Below, piece after piece: positions 25,629 to 37,200 of a stretch of DNA of 64,000 bases (position 1 is the first letter of the stretch; each line of letters starts with the position of its first letter). This DNA comes from Sitta carolinensis (Eukaryota > Chordata > Aves > Passeriformes > Sittidae). The notes under the pieces are model-generated. The model worked only from the letters and a program-made list of their open reading frames with translations. It was not told the origin of the DNA and made no database searches. The stretch spans positions 310,001 through 374,000 of the forward strand of contig JAVUNC010000005.1 of the NCBI GenBank assembly GCA_032173965.1. The letters run 5' to 3'. Both the position numbers and the translations under genes were made by a program.

Positions 25629-28600
25629 ATGAGGCTCCCCGTGCTCCTGGCTGCCCTGGTGGCAGTGGCCACCTGCACCGAGACCTTCGTTGGGTAGGGG
25701 GGCCGCGGTGGGCATGGTGGCACGAGGAGCTGGTTCAGCCCCAAGGGAGAACAGGGAAAAGGCTCAGGGCAAACGCCCGGGCTGGGGGGCTCATGGGCTG
25801 GGGTTAGGCTGGATGAACAAGGCCAGAGCTCTTCCCCCAGCCCCAGCACACCCTGACCCCACAGGCACCAGGTGCTGCGCCTCGTCCCCCAGAGCCATGA
25901 GGAGCTGCAGAAGGTGCAGGAGCTGCAGGACCTGGAGCACCTGCAGGTACTGGGTGTGGATTCTGGGGACACCCCAAAGCCCATGGCCTTTGTTTTACAT
26001 CCCGCCAGGCAAAGCAGGGACGGGGCTGGATTTGGGATTAGGGGAACCAAGCAGTGACCCCTTATCTCCACTTTTCCCCACCCAGCTGGATTTCTGGCTG
26101 GCTCCTCGTGGGCTCGGGCTCCCCGTGGACATGCGCGTGCCCTTCCCCAGCCTGCAGGCGGTCAAAGCCCACCTGGAGGCTGCTGGGCTCTCCTACTCCA
26201 TCATGATCGAGGATGTGCAGGTCAGTGGTGCCCCAGGGGAGCGGTGGGATGCCATGCAGGGGGAATGAGGCTCATCCCAGCCCGTGTGCCACAGGCCTGC
26301 TGGATGAAGAGCAGAGGGAGATGCTCCGTAGCAGCCGCCAGCTGCCGCTCAACACCGAAACCTTCAACTACGAGGCCTACCACACCATAGATGAGGTGGG
26401 GAAGCACAAGATTTGGGGCATTTCGAGGGGAAGAATTTGTTCTTGGGCAGGGGGTGAGCTGGGAGTGACCCCCACATCCCTCCTTCCCAGATCTACAACT
26501 TCATGGACATGCTGGTGGCCGAGAACCCCAACCTGGTGAGCAAGCTGGAGATTGGCCGCTCCACCGAGAACCGTCCCCTCTATGTGCTCAAGGTGAGGAT
26601 CTGGGGAGTGTGATCCACAGGGGAAAGTGGTGATGGGGACAAAGCCAAGCCTCCCCTCTCTGCTCTGCCAGTTCAGCACAGGGGGCACGAACCGCCCGGC
26701 CGTGTGGATTGACACCGGGATCCACTCCCGCGAGTGGGTGACGCAGGCCAGCGGCGTCTGGTTTGCCAAGAAGGTACTGCCACCTCCCCAGAGGGCCTCA
26801 GGAGCTGGGGGATCCAGCTGGGGGATCCAGCTGGGGGAGCCCACGGCGAGGACAGAGAGCCCCTAAACCTCCATCCTCTCCAGATCGTCCAGGATCACGC
26901 GAATAACGAAGGTGTGGCCTCCATCCTGGAGACGATGGACATCTTCCTGGAGATTGTCACCAACCCAGATGGCTTTGCCTACACCCACACCACGGTACCA
27001 CCCTGGATTTCCTTCCCTGGCTCCTACAGCCGTGCTGGATGGGGCTGGGGAGCAGGATTTGGGGTGTTCCCTGAGAGGGCAAAGCCTCCTCATCCATGGG
27101 ATGGAAGGGGAGCAGGATTTGGGGTGTCCCCTGAGAGGGCAAAGCCCCCTCACCCCCATTTCCATGGGATGGAAGGGGAACAGGATTTGGGATGTTCCCT
27201 AAGAGGGCAAAGCCCCCTCCCCCCTTCATGGATGGAAGGGGAACGGATTGGGATTTCTAGGCAAAGCCCCTCACCCCATTTCCATGGGATGGAAGGGGAA
27301 CAGGATTTGGGATGTTCCCTAAGAGGGCAAAGCCCCCTCACCCACATTTCCATGGGATGGAAGGGGAACAGGATTTGGGATGTTCCCTAAGAGGGCAAAG
27401 CCCCCTCACCCCCATTTCCATGGGATGGAAGGGGAACAGGATTTGGGATGTTCCCTAAGAGGGCAAAGCCCCCTCACCCCCATTTCCATGGGATGGAAGG
27501 GGAACAGGATTTGGGATGTTCCCTAAGAGGGCAAAGCCCCCTCACCCCCATTTCCATGGGATGGAAGGGGAACAGGATTTGGGATGTTCCCTAAGAGGGC
27601 AAAGCCCCCTCACCCCCATTTCCATGGGATGGAAGGGGAACAGGATTTGGGATGTTCCCTAAGAGGGCAAAGCCCCCTCACCCCCATTTCCATGGGATGG
27701 AAGGGGAACAGGATTTGGGATGTTCCCTAAGAGGGCAAAGCCCCCTCACCCCCATTTCCATGGGATGGAAGGGGAACAGGATTTGGGATGTTCCCTAAGA
27801 GGGCAAAGCCCCCTCACCCCCATTTCCATGGGATGGAAGGGGAACAGGATTTGGGATGTTCCCTAAGAGGGCAAAGCCCCCTCATCCATATTTCCATGGG
27901 ATGGGAAGGAGACCACCAGGAGCTGCAGAGCTCCAGCCCTGGGCACCAGCTGAGGTGGCTCTGCCCTTCCAGAACCGCATGTGGCGCAAGACCAGGTCCA
28001 AGAACTCGGGCTCCATCTGTGTTGGAGTGGACCCCAACCGCAACTGGGACGCAGGTTTTGGAGGTCAGCACTGTCCCCTTGCCCCTGTAGACTATTTCCA
28101 CTCCCCAGCTGGAAGCTCCAAAGCCGTTTCTGGCTCAAAGCTCCATTGATCCTGGGAGGAGGTGGGATTTGCTCTCCACGGCAGAGCCGAGGGTTTGTTG
28201 TCCCTCAGTGACAAATGAAAGTCACCACACAAACCTCTAGGAGGAGCATTCCTTGCTCCCCACCAAGGAGCTGAGGGGTGGGAAAACCTCTTGGGTTTGG
28301 AAGCCCCCAGACTGCCAGAGTGCTCTCACCATCCTGTTCTCCACAGATGCTGGAGCCAGCGCGAACCCCTGCACAGAGACCTACCATGGCCCCTACCCCA
28401 ACTCGGAGCCCGAGGTGAAATCCATCGTGGACTTTGTGAAGAGCCATGGCAACATCAAGGCCTTCGTCTCCATCCACAGCTACTCCCAGCTCCTGCTCTA
28501 CCCCTATGGCTACACCGAGACCCCAGCAGCAGACCAGCAGGAACTGGTGAGGCCCATGGGGTTTGAGGGGTTGGGATGGGGTGGAGCTCTCCTGCTGTTC

Positions 28601-29124
28601 TCCAAGGAGGAGCCACCTCTGTCCTGCATCCATTGGGAAGCTGGGAGGAGCTGTGGTATCTTTTTGCACCCAGAAAAGAGCTGTATCCCACTGGTTTTTC
28701 CTTTCTTTGGCTCATCTTTGCCCTTGCCCTGTATTCCCAGCACGAGCTTTCTGCCAAGGCCGTGGCAGCTCTGTCCTCCCTGTATGGCACCAAGTTTGAG
28801 TATGGCAGCATCATCACCACCATCTGTAAGTGCCCCAAAATCCCCAAATTATCCCTCACACCGGCCAAATATCCCATGGAATTCCCATACAAAGTGACTG
28901 CAGCTCTGAATACCTCTCGTTTTTGACTCCCTCAAGACAGAGCAAGTGGATCAACCGTTGACTGGACCTACAACCAGGGGATTAAATATTCCTTCACCTT
29001 CGAGCTGCGGGACACGGGGCGCTACGGCTTCCTGCTGCCTGCCAAGCAGATCCTTCCCACTGCCCAGGAGACCTGGCTGGCACTGAAGGTCATCATGGAG
29101 CATGCCAAGGACAACCTCTACTGA
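25629..29124 (+). CDS. CPA1: Carboxypeptidase A1, preproenzyme (one base out of frame at exon 4)
   Basis: Pancreatic zinc exopeptidase zymogen. Exons: 25629–25693, 25865–25946, 26086–26220, 26295–26395, 26491–26592, 26672–26773, 26884–26994, 27973–28063, 28347–28546, 28741–28825 and 28937–29124, ending TGA. Motifs: GIHSREW, DPNRNW, IHSYSQ, and [12 protein letters not shown] with the catalytic Glu. Thr at bovine position 268 and Tyr-Arg-Ala-Ser-Gly around Tyr248 fit CPA1, although position 255 is Val. The ATG at 25629 gives a clean signal peptide. An in-frame ATG at 25602 lies close to the expected transcription start and is less likely. Exon 4 is 101 bases where the paralogues keep a multiple of 3. 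With the usual exon 3 donor (CAG then gtcagt) the frame is lost; a donor 7 bases later (26227) would restore it and add residues. Only 695 bases separate the ATG from the CPA5 poly(A) signal. Confidence 0.9.
27040..27905. repeat. 68-bp minisatellite in CPA1 intron 7, about 13 copies
   Basis: The unit contains 'ggaacaggatttgggatgtt' and 'gagggcaaagccccctcacc'. The central copies (about 27350–27850) appear identical and exactly 68 bases apart. The outer ones are diverged or truncated. It fills most of the intron. Confidence 0.95.
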
Positions 29125-29170
29125 GCTGGGATCAGGGCTGGAGCAGCTGCAGAGGAGGGAGAAGGCAATC

Positions 29171-29176
29171 AATAAA
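29171..29176 (+). promoter_or_regulatory. CPA1: CPA1 poly(A) signal
   Basis: AATAAA 47 bases after the stop codon. Confidence 0.85.
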
Positions 29177-29389
29177 TGAAAGGAGGAGAAAAGGCTGTGG
29201 TTGTTTTCCCTTTTTCCCAGATGGGGTGGAAAAGCCCTTTTGGAGCTGGAGTCGGTGCCAGCACAAACAGGGGGTGCTGGGAAAGGACTTGATTGAAAGG
29301 GCATGAAAATAGCAGGAATAAAAAGGGAGGAAGGGGGTGGTTTTCTCTTTGCTCTGGCAGAGGATGGAAAGGGAATTGGGCTCTGGGAG

Positions 29390-29665
29390 ATGAGGTGAGC
29401 AGGATTAGTGGGGCTCCAGGAGAGCTGGAGAGGGGCTGGGGACAGGGGATGAGGACAGGACACAGGAATGGCTGCCAGTGCCAGAGGGCAGGGCTGGGGG
29501 GATGTGGTCAGGAATTGCTGTCTGGGCTGAATGCCAGAGCACTGGGGCTGCCCCTGCATCCCTGGGATGGCCAAGGCCAGGCTGGACAGGGCTTGGAACA
29601 ACCTGGGACAGTGGAGGTGTCCAGGAGTTGGATCTTGAGGGGCTTTAAGGTCCCTTCCACCAACC
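29390..29665 (+). mobile_element. CR1 LINE 3' region
   Basis: Contains 'ctccaggagagctggagagg' and 'ttggaacaacctgggacagt', plus sense, between CPA1 and CEP41. Confidence 0.75.
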
Positions 29666-29789
29666 CTTCCCTCTCACCTGCTGCAATCCCTAGGGAATGG
29701 GGTAGAGGCCCCTGCCCACTCCCAGCTTTTCCAGGCTCTCCACAGTTCTCCAAAGCTGCAACAAAAAAAAAATATCACCCAAGCAGATG

Positions 29790-31253
29790 CAGAAATTTAC
29801 ATTTTATTAAATTAAACAATGAAACCTCTCAGCCTCTGTGGAGTTTGAGTCTGCTCCAAACAACACCGAGAGTCCAAATCCACACAAATCCATCGAGACG
29901 GTGGGAAAGCACATCCAGTCCTTGCTTTGATTCCTTGGATTTGGAGGATCTCAAACAACTCAGGCCAGGTGTGTCTGCCTGTTTCACCAGGAGGTGTTCA
30001 TGCAGCACGGAGCAGCCAGGGATTCTGGATCTGTCTCCCACAGCTGGACAGCAAAACCCAGGATTTTAGTCATGCAATGACATTTCCAAGAGCTCATGGA
30101 GCTGGAAAAATCTACTCTCACAGCAGCAGGCCCTTATCAGACTGGACCTGCCAGTCCTGTAGCCAGCATTGTCTGATTTCACACTCAGAGACACAATGAA
30201 TGATAAACGTGCTCAGGGATGTGGAGCCCTAAGCTGCCAAACTGCAAATTCTGTGCCATTTCTCCTACTTACATTCCCACAGGATTATCCCCAAATCACC
30301 AGTGGGTTTTGGGATATGTTGATTGTCAGCTTCAAAAAGGAGAAAAAACACAGAATCCAAAAATACACACAAACCCCACAAGACCACGATAACCACAGTG
30401 GGACCAGGCTCAGCAATGCCAGATGGAAAAACTGGAGAGCAGAATCCCTCCAAAATCACCTCTAAAGTATCCCACAGGCAGCTGAGGAAAAGCAGAGGTT
30501 ATCCAGAAGCACCAACCGGAGGAAAACTGTGCTAACTCATTTTCCAGGATACCCTCACCCTGCTCAGTTCCACATTCCAGGTCCCTGCTGGGTTTTAGGG
30601 ACCCTGCTGAGGCAGCAGTAGCAAATTTTCCTTCAGCCACCCTAAACCTTAAAGAAGCTCCTATAAAACCTCTGGCAAAGGAGTTACTGGAAAAAAAAAA
30701 AAAAATCCAGCTATTCTCACCTTAAAAAAGACACAACTATTCACAAAGTGTCCACGAGCAAGCACGACTGTCCCAGCACCAACTGGGCAATAAAAACCAT
30801 CTTTATTACAGATACTTCTGGTCATTATCATAATTTATTAAAAAGAAACCAATTAAAAAAAAAAACCTTCCAGGATCTTCTCTCACTTTTGGTAAGTTGC
30901 TGAATGTGTTTAACTCTGCTAAACCCACCAAGGTTGGTGCTCACAGATGATTTGTGGCTGGTTCACCCTCACGGCTCCAGGAATGTTACAGACATAAATT
31001 CCATCAGCTGGATTCAAAAATTTGTGGAACAGTTTCTTTACTACCAATTTGCTCCCTCCCCTACAAACCAGTTCTATCACCTCAGTCCTGCCTGGCACCT
31101 CAAGAGATGCCATTCCTGCTCCTAGGAAACATCAGTCCAGCTGCCCAGCCCTACCTGAGCTGCCAAATCTCACCACGGCCGCTTTTCCCTGCCCATTCCT
31201 AAAAACCACAAACGGGCTGCACTGCTTAGGATTCCCAAAACCTGCATGCTCAT
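29790..31253 (-). other. CEP41: Probable CEP41 3' UTR and downstream flank
   Basis: No coding exon. Minus-strand poly(A) signals (tttatt on the plus strand) occur at 30802–30807 and 30834–30839, and another near 29800. The 3' UTR therefore runs about 420 bases, or up to about 1.45 kb if the distal site is used. Confidence 0.5.
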
Positions 31254-34200
31254 TTATTTCCAAGGCCTGTTCTGGATGCTGGTCCTGCTGTGGGAACGGC
31301 TGCTCAGGGATGCCATGGTGCCAGCAGGGCTGGGGAGGCTGGGGTTGCTCCTCAGGGATGAGAGTCTGGAGTCGTGGCTTGAACTACCCCGGCTAAGGCG
31401 ACCTGTGGAGGGGAAGAAAAAGTAATAAAAAATTAAAAATTGGTGGCTGTCCCATCCTTGGATGTGTCCAGTCAGGTTGGATGGGCTTGGAGCAGTGTGG
31501 GATAGGGGAAGTTGTCCCTGCCCATGGGGGGATGGACGGGGTTAAAGGTCCCTTCCCACCCAACCATTCCATGATTTCACCAGGAGGTTGAAGCACATTC
31601 TGGTGATGCCTTAGAATTTAAGCTTTTATATTTTTCAAATACTGCCTTAGTGCATGACTCTAAACTCCACATAAAATGCAAGTTAACTTCATGTGCCCTC
31701 AAAGTCCCTGAAGGCCCTTCATTAAACACATCTGCATTCATTCTTTAACTTCCTCTGCCCTCTGTCCCTAGACAAGCCCCGAAAGGCAGCGCCGGACTCT
31801 TACTGGCAGTGTCTGAAGGAACCTGCTGCTCAGCCAGGTAATGCTTTAATTTCTGCAGGTCATCTGCAGAAAACCTCCACTTGTTCTCTGCAGGAGTGGC
31901 GGGCAGCCTGGGGGTGGCTCTCCTGCGGGCAGGCCCCGTGGCAGCAGCCAGCTGGCAGGAGGCGGGCAGCGTGCCGGTGACCAACCCCTCCGGGATCTTC
32001 TGGGCAAGCACCTTGAGACCTGCAGGGACACGGAGAACCTGCCAGGGGATGGGACCGCTGGAGCTGCAGCGCCAGCAAGCTTGCTGGAGAAATGGGGGGA
32101 GCAGGAGCGGGGGGAATGCTGCCCCTGTGCCATGTTCAGGTGAGATTCCACCTGGAGACCGACTGGGGACAACAGCAGCAGGAGCTGGGGAGGGCTCAGA
32201 GGAGGGCACAGGGCTGGGAATGTTCACCTGGAGAGGAGAAGGCTCCAGGGAGAGCTCAGAGACTCTGAGCTCCAGGAGAGCTGGAGAGGGGCTGGGGACA
32301 GGGGATGAGGGACAGGAGCCAGGGAATGGCTGGGATGTGGGGTCAGGAATTGCTGTCTGGGCTGGAATTGCCAGAGCAGCTGGGGCTGCCCCTGCATCCC
32401 TGGGATGTGCCAGGAAGGATTGGAGCCCCCGGGCTGCTGGCAGGGGTCCCTGCAATGAGCTGGGAGGGCCCTTCCCAGCCAAAGCATCCCGGGATTCTGC
32501 TGGCATTGGGCACACTCAGGATCCATGGCGAGGGCTTGGGCTGGGAAATGGGGAGAGAAAAGAGAGGAGAAGGGAAGGGAGAGCCTGCCTGGTTTGTGAG
32601 ATTGCAAGGGAAGCCCCTGGGGCCAGGAATTGCTGGGAGAGGAGCTGGAGCCAAGGGGAGGCTGGCAGAGCTGGGAATGTTCCCCTGGAGAAGGGAAGGC
32701 TGCAGGGAGAGCTTCCAGAACATTCCAGGGGGACAGGAGAGCTGCAATTTGGGACAGGAGCCAGGGAATGGCTCCAGATTGGGAAAGGGGAGATTGGGTG
32801 GGATGTGAGGCAGGAATTCCTGGCTGGGCTGGAATGTCCAAGTCCTGGGATGGTGGGAGGGTTGCACACGGACGATCCTTCAGTTCCTTTCCCACCCAAA
32901 CCATCCCGTGCTTCCAGCACCCAGGTCTCTCCCATGCCCAGCTCCCACAAGTGTCTCCCCGCTGTGCCCTTGCCCAGGGGCTCTCGGGGGGCTCTGCCAG
33001 CCCCACCTACCCCCAGATAACATGAAGAGGTTCTCAAAGCCCCTCTCACACATGGTGGTGGCAGCCTGGCTGGCCAAGCGCTCGTCGTTGTCGTACACGA
33101 TGATGATTTTGCCGTGGGCGTTTTTCTGCCGTGGGAAGCGTTAAGGAGTCCCTGCTGAACTTAGGAGGATGTTGAAATATTTTAGGAATCAAAAAAAAGA
33201 CCAATGGGATTGAGGAGGGAAAGACTGCATAGTTGTTTGTGAGCATTCAGCAGGAATGAGTTCACTGTGGAATTCCCAGGGGCTTGCCAGACATGGCTTA
33301 ATCCATACTGGATCCAGCTGGAAGATTGGGAATGGCAACAGATCCTTGGTTTACAACTTCCCCTCAGAATCAACAGCCTGGGAATGATCAGCCTAATCCC
33401 ACTTAATCATCCTCTGTGTGTCCCCAGGCCCAGCAAGGTGGTGACAGGAAGCTGAAGGATTTATCCCTGGAGCAGCCCAGTGCTCCAGCAGGAGAGCAGT
33501 GCAAAATCTGGCCTGGCCTTCCAGCAGCCAAAATCCGGGGAAATGCCAAATCCAGGCAGCTCCCAAGGCAAAAATCACAGGAAATGCCAAATCCAGGCAG
33601 CTCCCAAGCCAGAAATCACAGTAAATGCCAAATCCAGGCAGGTACCAAGCCAAAATCTCAAGAAATGCCAAATCCAGGCAGGTACCAAGCTCAGATCCTG
33701 GGAAATGGCAAGTCCAGGCAGCTCCCAAGCCAAAATCCTGGGAAATGCCCAATCCAGGCAGTCCCCAAGCTAAAATCCTGGGAAATGGGCAAATGCAGGC
33801 ATGTCCCAAGCTAAAATCCTGGGAAGTGCCAAATGCAGGCAGCTCCCACTGGAGTCAGGAGGAGCCTTGAGGAAGCAGAATCCACCATCTGCTGGAGGCA
33901 GTGGAGCTGCTCCAGGTTAACTCCTCCTTCCTGTCCCACCTTTTTCGAGATCCCAAATTTTGCTTGGATCAGCTCCGATTGCTTTTGGGAGCCCCCACCA
34001 ACATCCCCCCCCATATTTCCACATAAAGGATACATATTCCAGAATAATATTTGTGTAGGGATTCATGGTTCTGGACAACGTTGCAATGGGGTAGGAATAA
34101 GCTGCAGAAGGGGAAGAAACAAGAGGGAAAAATCACCCGGAGGCTGAACACCAAACGCGGGACGTGACAGCCTTGGGATTACCACTGCCTGCCCAGGAAG

Positions 34201-37200
34201 GAGGGCTGTGCTGGATGAGCTCTGGGCCAGCCAGGGGGGACAAAGAGCAGGTGGGATGTGGCCCTGAGGCACAGGCCATGGCCAGCAGCCCGTGGCACTG
34301 CTCACCTCCCACGATGTGGCACTGCTCGTACGCCTCGCGGTCCCGCACGTCCAGCAGCAGGAAGGGGCAGTCGGGGTAAGGGCTCTCCTTGGCCTGGGCA
34401 TCCTCTTTCTTGGGAGAATCCTTCTCCATGTCCAGCTCCCCAACCCCACTGATCACACTGCAGAGGCAACGGGAGGGTAAGGAATGCTTTGGGGTCTCTC
34501 CACCAGTTCCAAGCTGGGATAAAGATTTCTCTTCCAGCACCGTCCTAGGATCCCTTCTCGTGGTGGGTTTGGAATTATTCTCAGTTCCAGAATGGTTTGG
34601 GTGGGAAAGGATCTGAAAGATCTATTCCACCTCATTCCATGGGCAGGGACACCTCTCTCTGCTCCAGGGTGCTCCAAGCCCTGCCCAGCCCAGCCTTGGA
34701 CACTCCCAGGGGCAGCCACAGCTTCTCTGGGAATTCCAGCCCAGCCCCTCCCCACCCTCCCAGCCAGGAATCCCTTCCCCAATATCCCTGTGTCACTTGG
34801 AAGCCATTCCCTGTGTCCTGTCCCTCCAGAGCCACACAAAAACCATCAGCAACAGGAATGTACATGGGAGTTTCCCAGAGCACTGTGTTACCCCAAAATC
34901 CTGGAATGCAATGACAGTTTCCCAGAGCACTGTGTTACCCCAAAATCCTGGAATGCAATGACAGTTTCCCAGAGCACTGTGTTATCCCAAAATCCTGGAA
35001 TGCACATGAAAGTTTCTCAGAGAACTGTGTTATCCCAAAATTCTGGAATACACAGGACTGAGTTGCCCAGAGCACTGTGTTACCCCAGAATTCTGGAATA
35101 CACAGGACTGAGTTGCCCAGAGCACTGTGTTATCCCAGAATTCTGGAATACACAGGACTGAGTTGCCCAGAGCACTGTGTTATCCCAGAATTCTGGAATA
35201 CACAGGACTGAGTTGCCCAGAGCACTGTGTTATCCCAGAATTCTGGAATACACAGGACTGAGTTGCCCAGAGCACTGTGTTATCCCAGAATTCTGGAATA
35301 CACAGGACTGAGTTTTCCAGAGCACTGTGTTATCCCAAAATTCTGGAATGCAATGACAGTTTCCCAGAGCACTGTGTTATCCCAAAATTCTGGAATGCAA
35401 TAACAGTTGTCCAGAGCACTGTGTTATCCCAAAATCCTGGAATGCACAGGACAGAGTTTCCCAGAGCACTGTGTTATCCCAACATCCTGGAATGCACAGG
35501 ACAGAGTTTCCCAGAGCACTGTGTTATCCCAACATTCTGGAATGCAATGACAGTTTCCCAGAGCACTGTGTTATCCCAGAATCCTGGACTGTGGGGGTCT
35601 GCCTGGCATTTCCTCCTCAAAGCACCATCAGGTGCCAACGAGCTGGGCTTGCTGCCTGCACCGAACCCATTCCAAGGGCAAATCCTGCCGCTCCCTCCCA
35701 CCGACAGCCCCCGGCTGCTGTGACAAACACCATCGAAGCACTCAGCAGCGATTCACACCCAGGAGCTGGGCTCCAGAGAGCCAAACAGCGAGGAAACGAT
35801 CTTGGGAGGCACCTCTGGAGGGTGGAGCGCTGGCATTCCCCGGCTCCCGCGTTGTTCAGGAACAGCACCGGGCTGGCTGTGCCCTCGGGGCTCCCCTTCC
35901 CATTCCTGCCCTCGGCACCATCTGCGGAGAGAGCAGGAGCTAAGGAGCTAAACACGCAGGTTTTAAGGGCAGTCTCTATTCCTGGAAAGAAAAGTGTGAC
36001 AGCTTCATCTTCATCCTCTTAACCAGGACAATTTACTCCTATTTAAAAAATTTACTCCTGTTTAAAATAATAAAGAGCCAACAGATTTTTTTTTTTTTTT
36101 TTAGGGCTCAGGATCTCATTTGAAAAAATCAATACAAGAGAATTTTTGATGTGGATTATGTTACTACAACAAATCTGCCAGCACTTTCCTCCTTGCAAAC
36201 CCTTCTGGTTTTTTAAGGAGTGTTTCTTCTCCCAGCCTGGAGGCACAGGGGAGGTTTTGGAAAACCTTGCAAACCCTTCTGGGTTTTTACGGGGTGTTTC
36301 TTCTCCCAGCCTGGAGGCACAGGGGAGGTTTTGGAAAACCTTGCAAACCCTTCTGGGTTTTTAAGGAGTGTTTCTTCTCCCAGCCTGGAGGCACAGAGGA
36401 GGTTTTGTTTTCCCGTTTTCCCTCCTGGTTAAGCCCAGCTCTGCCCCTCTGTCCCTGCTGTCACCTTGCAGCTCGTGCAGCTCCTCGCTGGTCACTTCTA
36501 AGGTTTCAGTGGCCAGGGAGGCCACCTGGAGAACCTGCAGGGCACAAAGACCAAGCACTGAGCTCCACCTCCAGGGCAGGCAGCAGCCCAAGGAGAACAA
36601 TCCCAGGAAAAATAAATCCCCTAATCTGCAGAATCCCACTTTTCAACATCTCCAAGTTTAACTTCCCCTGTGCTTCTCTCCTGAGAAGAGAACTTGTTTT
36701 GGTTTTTTTTTTCTTTTTTGAAGCAGTTTTCTTGAACCAGCACCCCCCAGCTCTTTGTTTCCTGATCAATTTTCACTTTTTTTAATATCAGGATTCACTG
36801 CTTGTAAATAAAATAATGCACAGAAAGCCTTGAAGCCCCAGCTGCCCACATTGTGCAGTTAAACCTGGGCTCAGGGAGGGCTTCAGGCACAAAACTCAGA
36901 CTGAGGTGCTTGAAGATCTTTTTAAGTTAAAGGACAAATAAAAGAAGGAATAAATTTCAAAGATGGAGTCACCACGAGCTTTAATTTGTAATTAAAGCTA
37001 TTTGGCCACTGTGGAAATGAATTATTTCTCAAATAATTAAATAATCTATTACATAATTCTTCCTGTTTTTATTAAAGGCAGGAAGAAGCCAAGACGGAAT
37101 AATTACAACTAAGGCTAAATAATTACAGATTAATTCTTATTCCAAGGAAAAAATGCTGCTCCTAAAGGCTTTTGGAGAGGGATCTGTACATACCAACTGA

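Noticed and set aside
31745..33020. Large minus and plus ORFs spanning CEP41 exons and CR1
   Set aside because: Only the stretches 31804–32019 and 33011–33125 match CEP41; the rest is intron and CR1 read-through.
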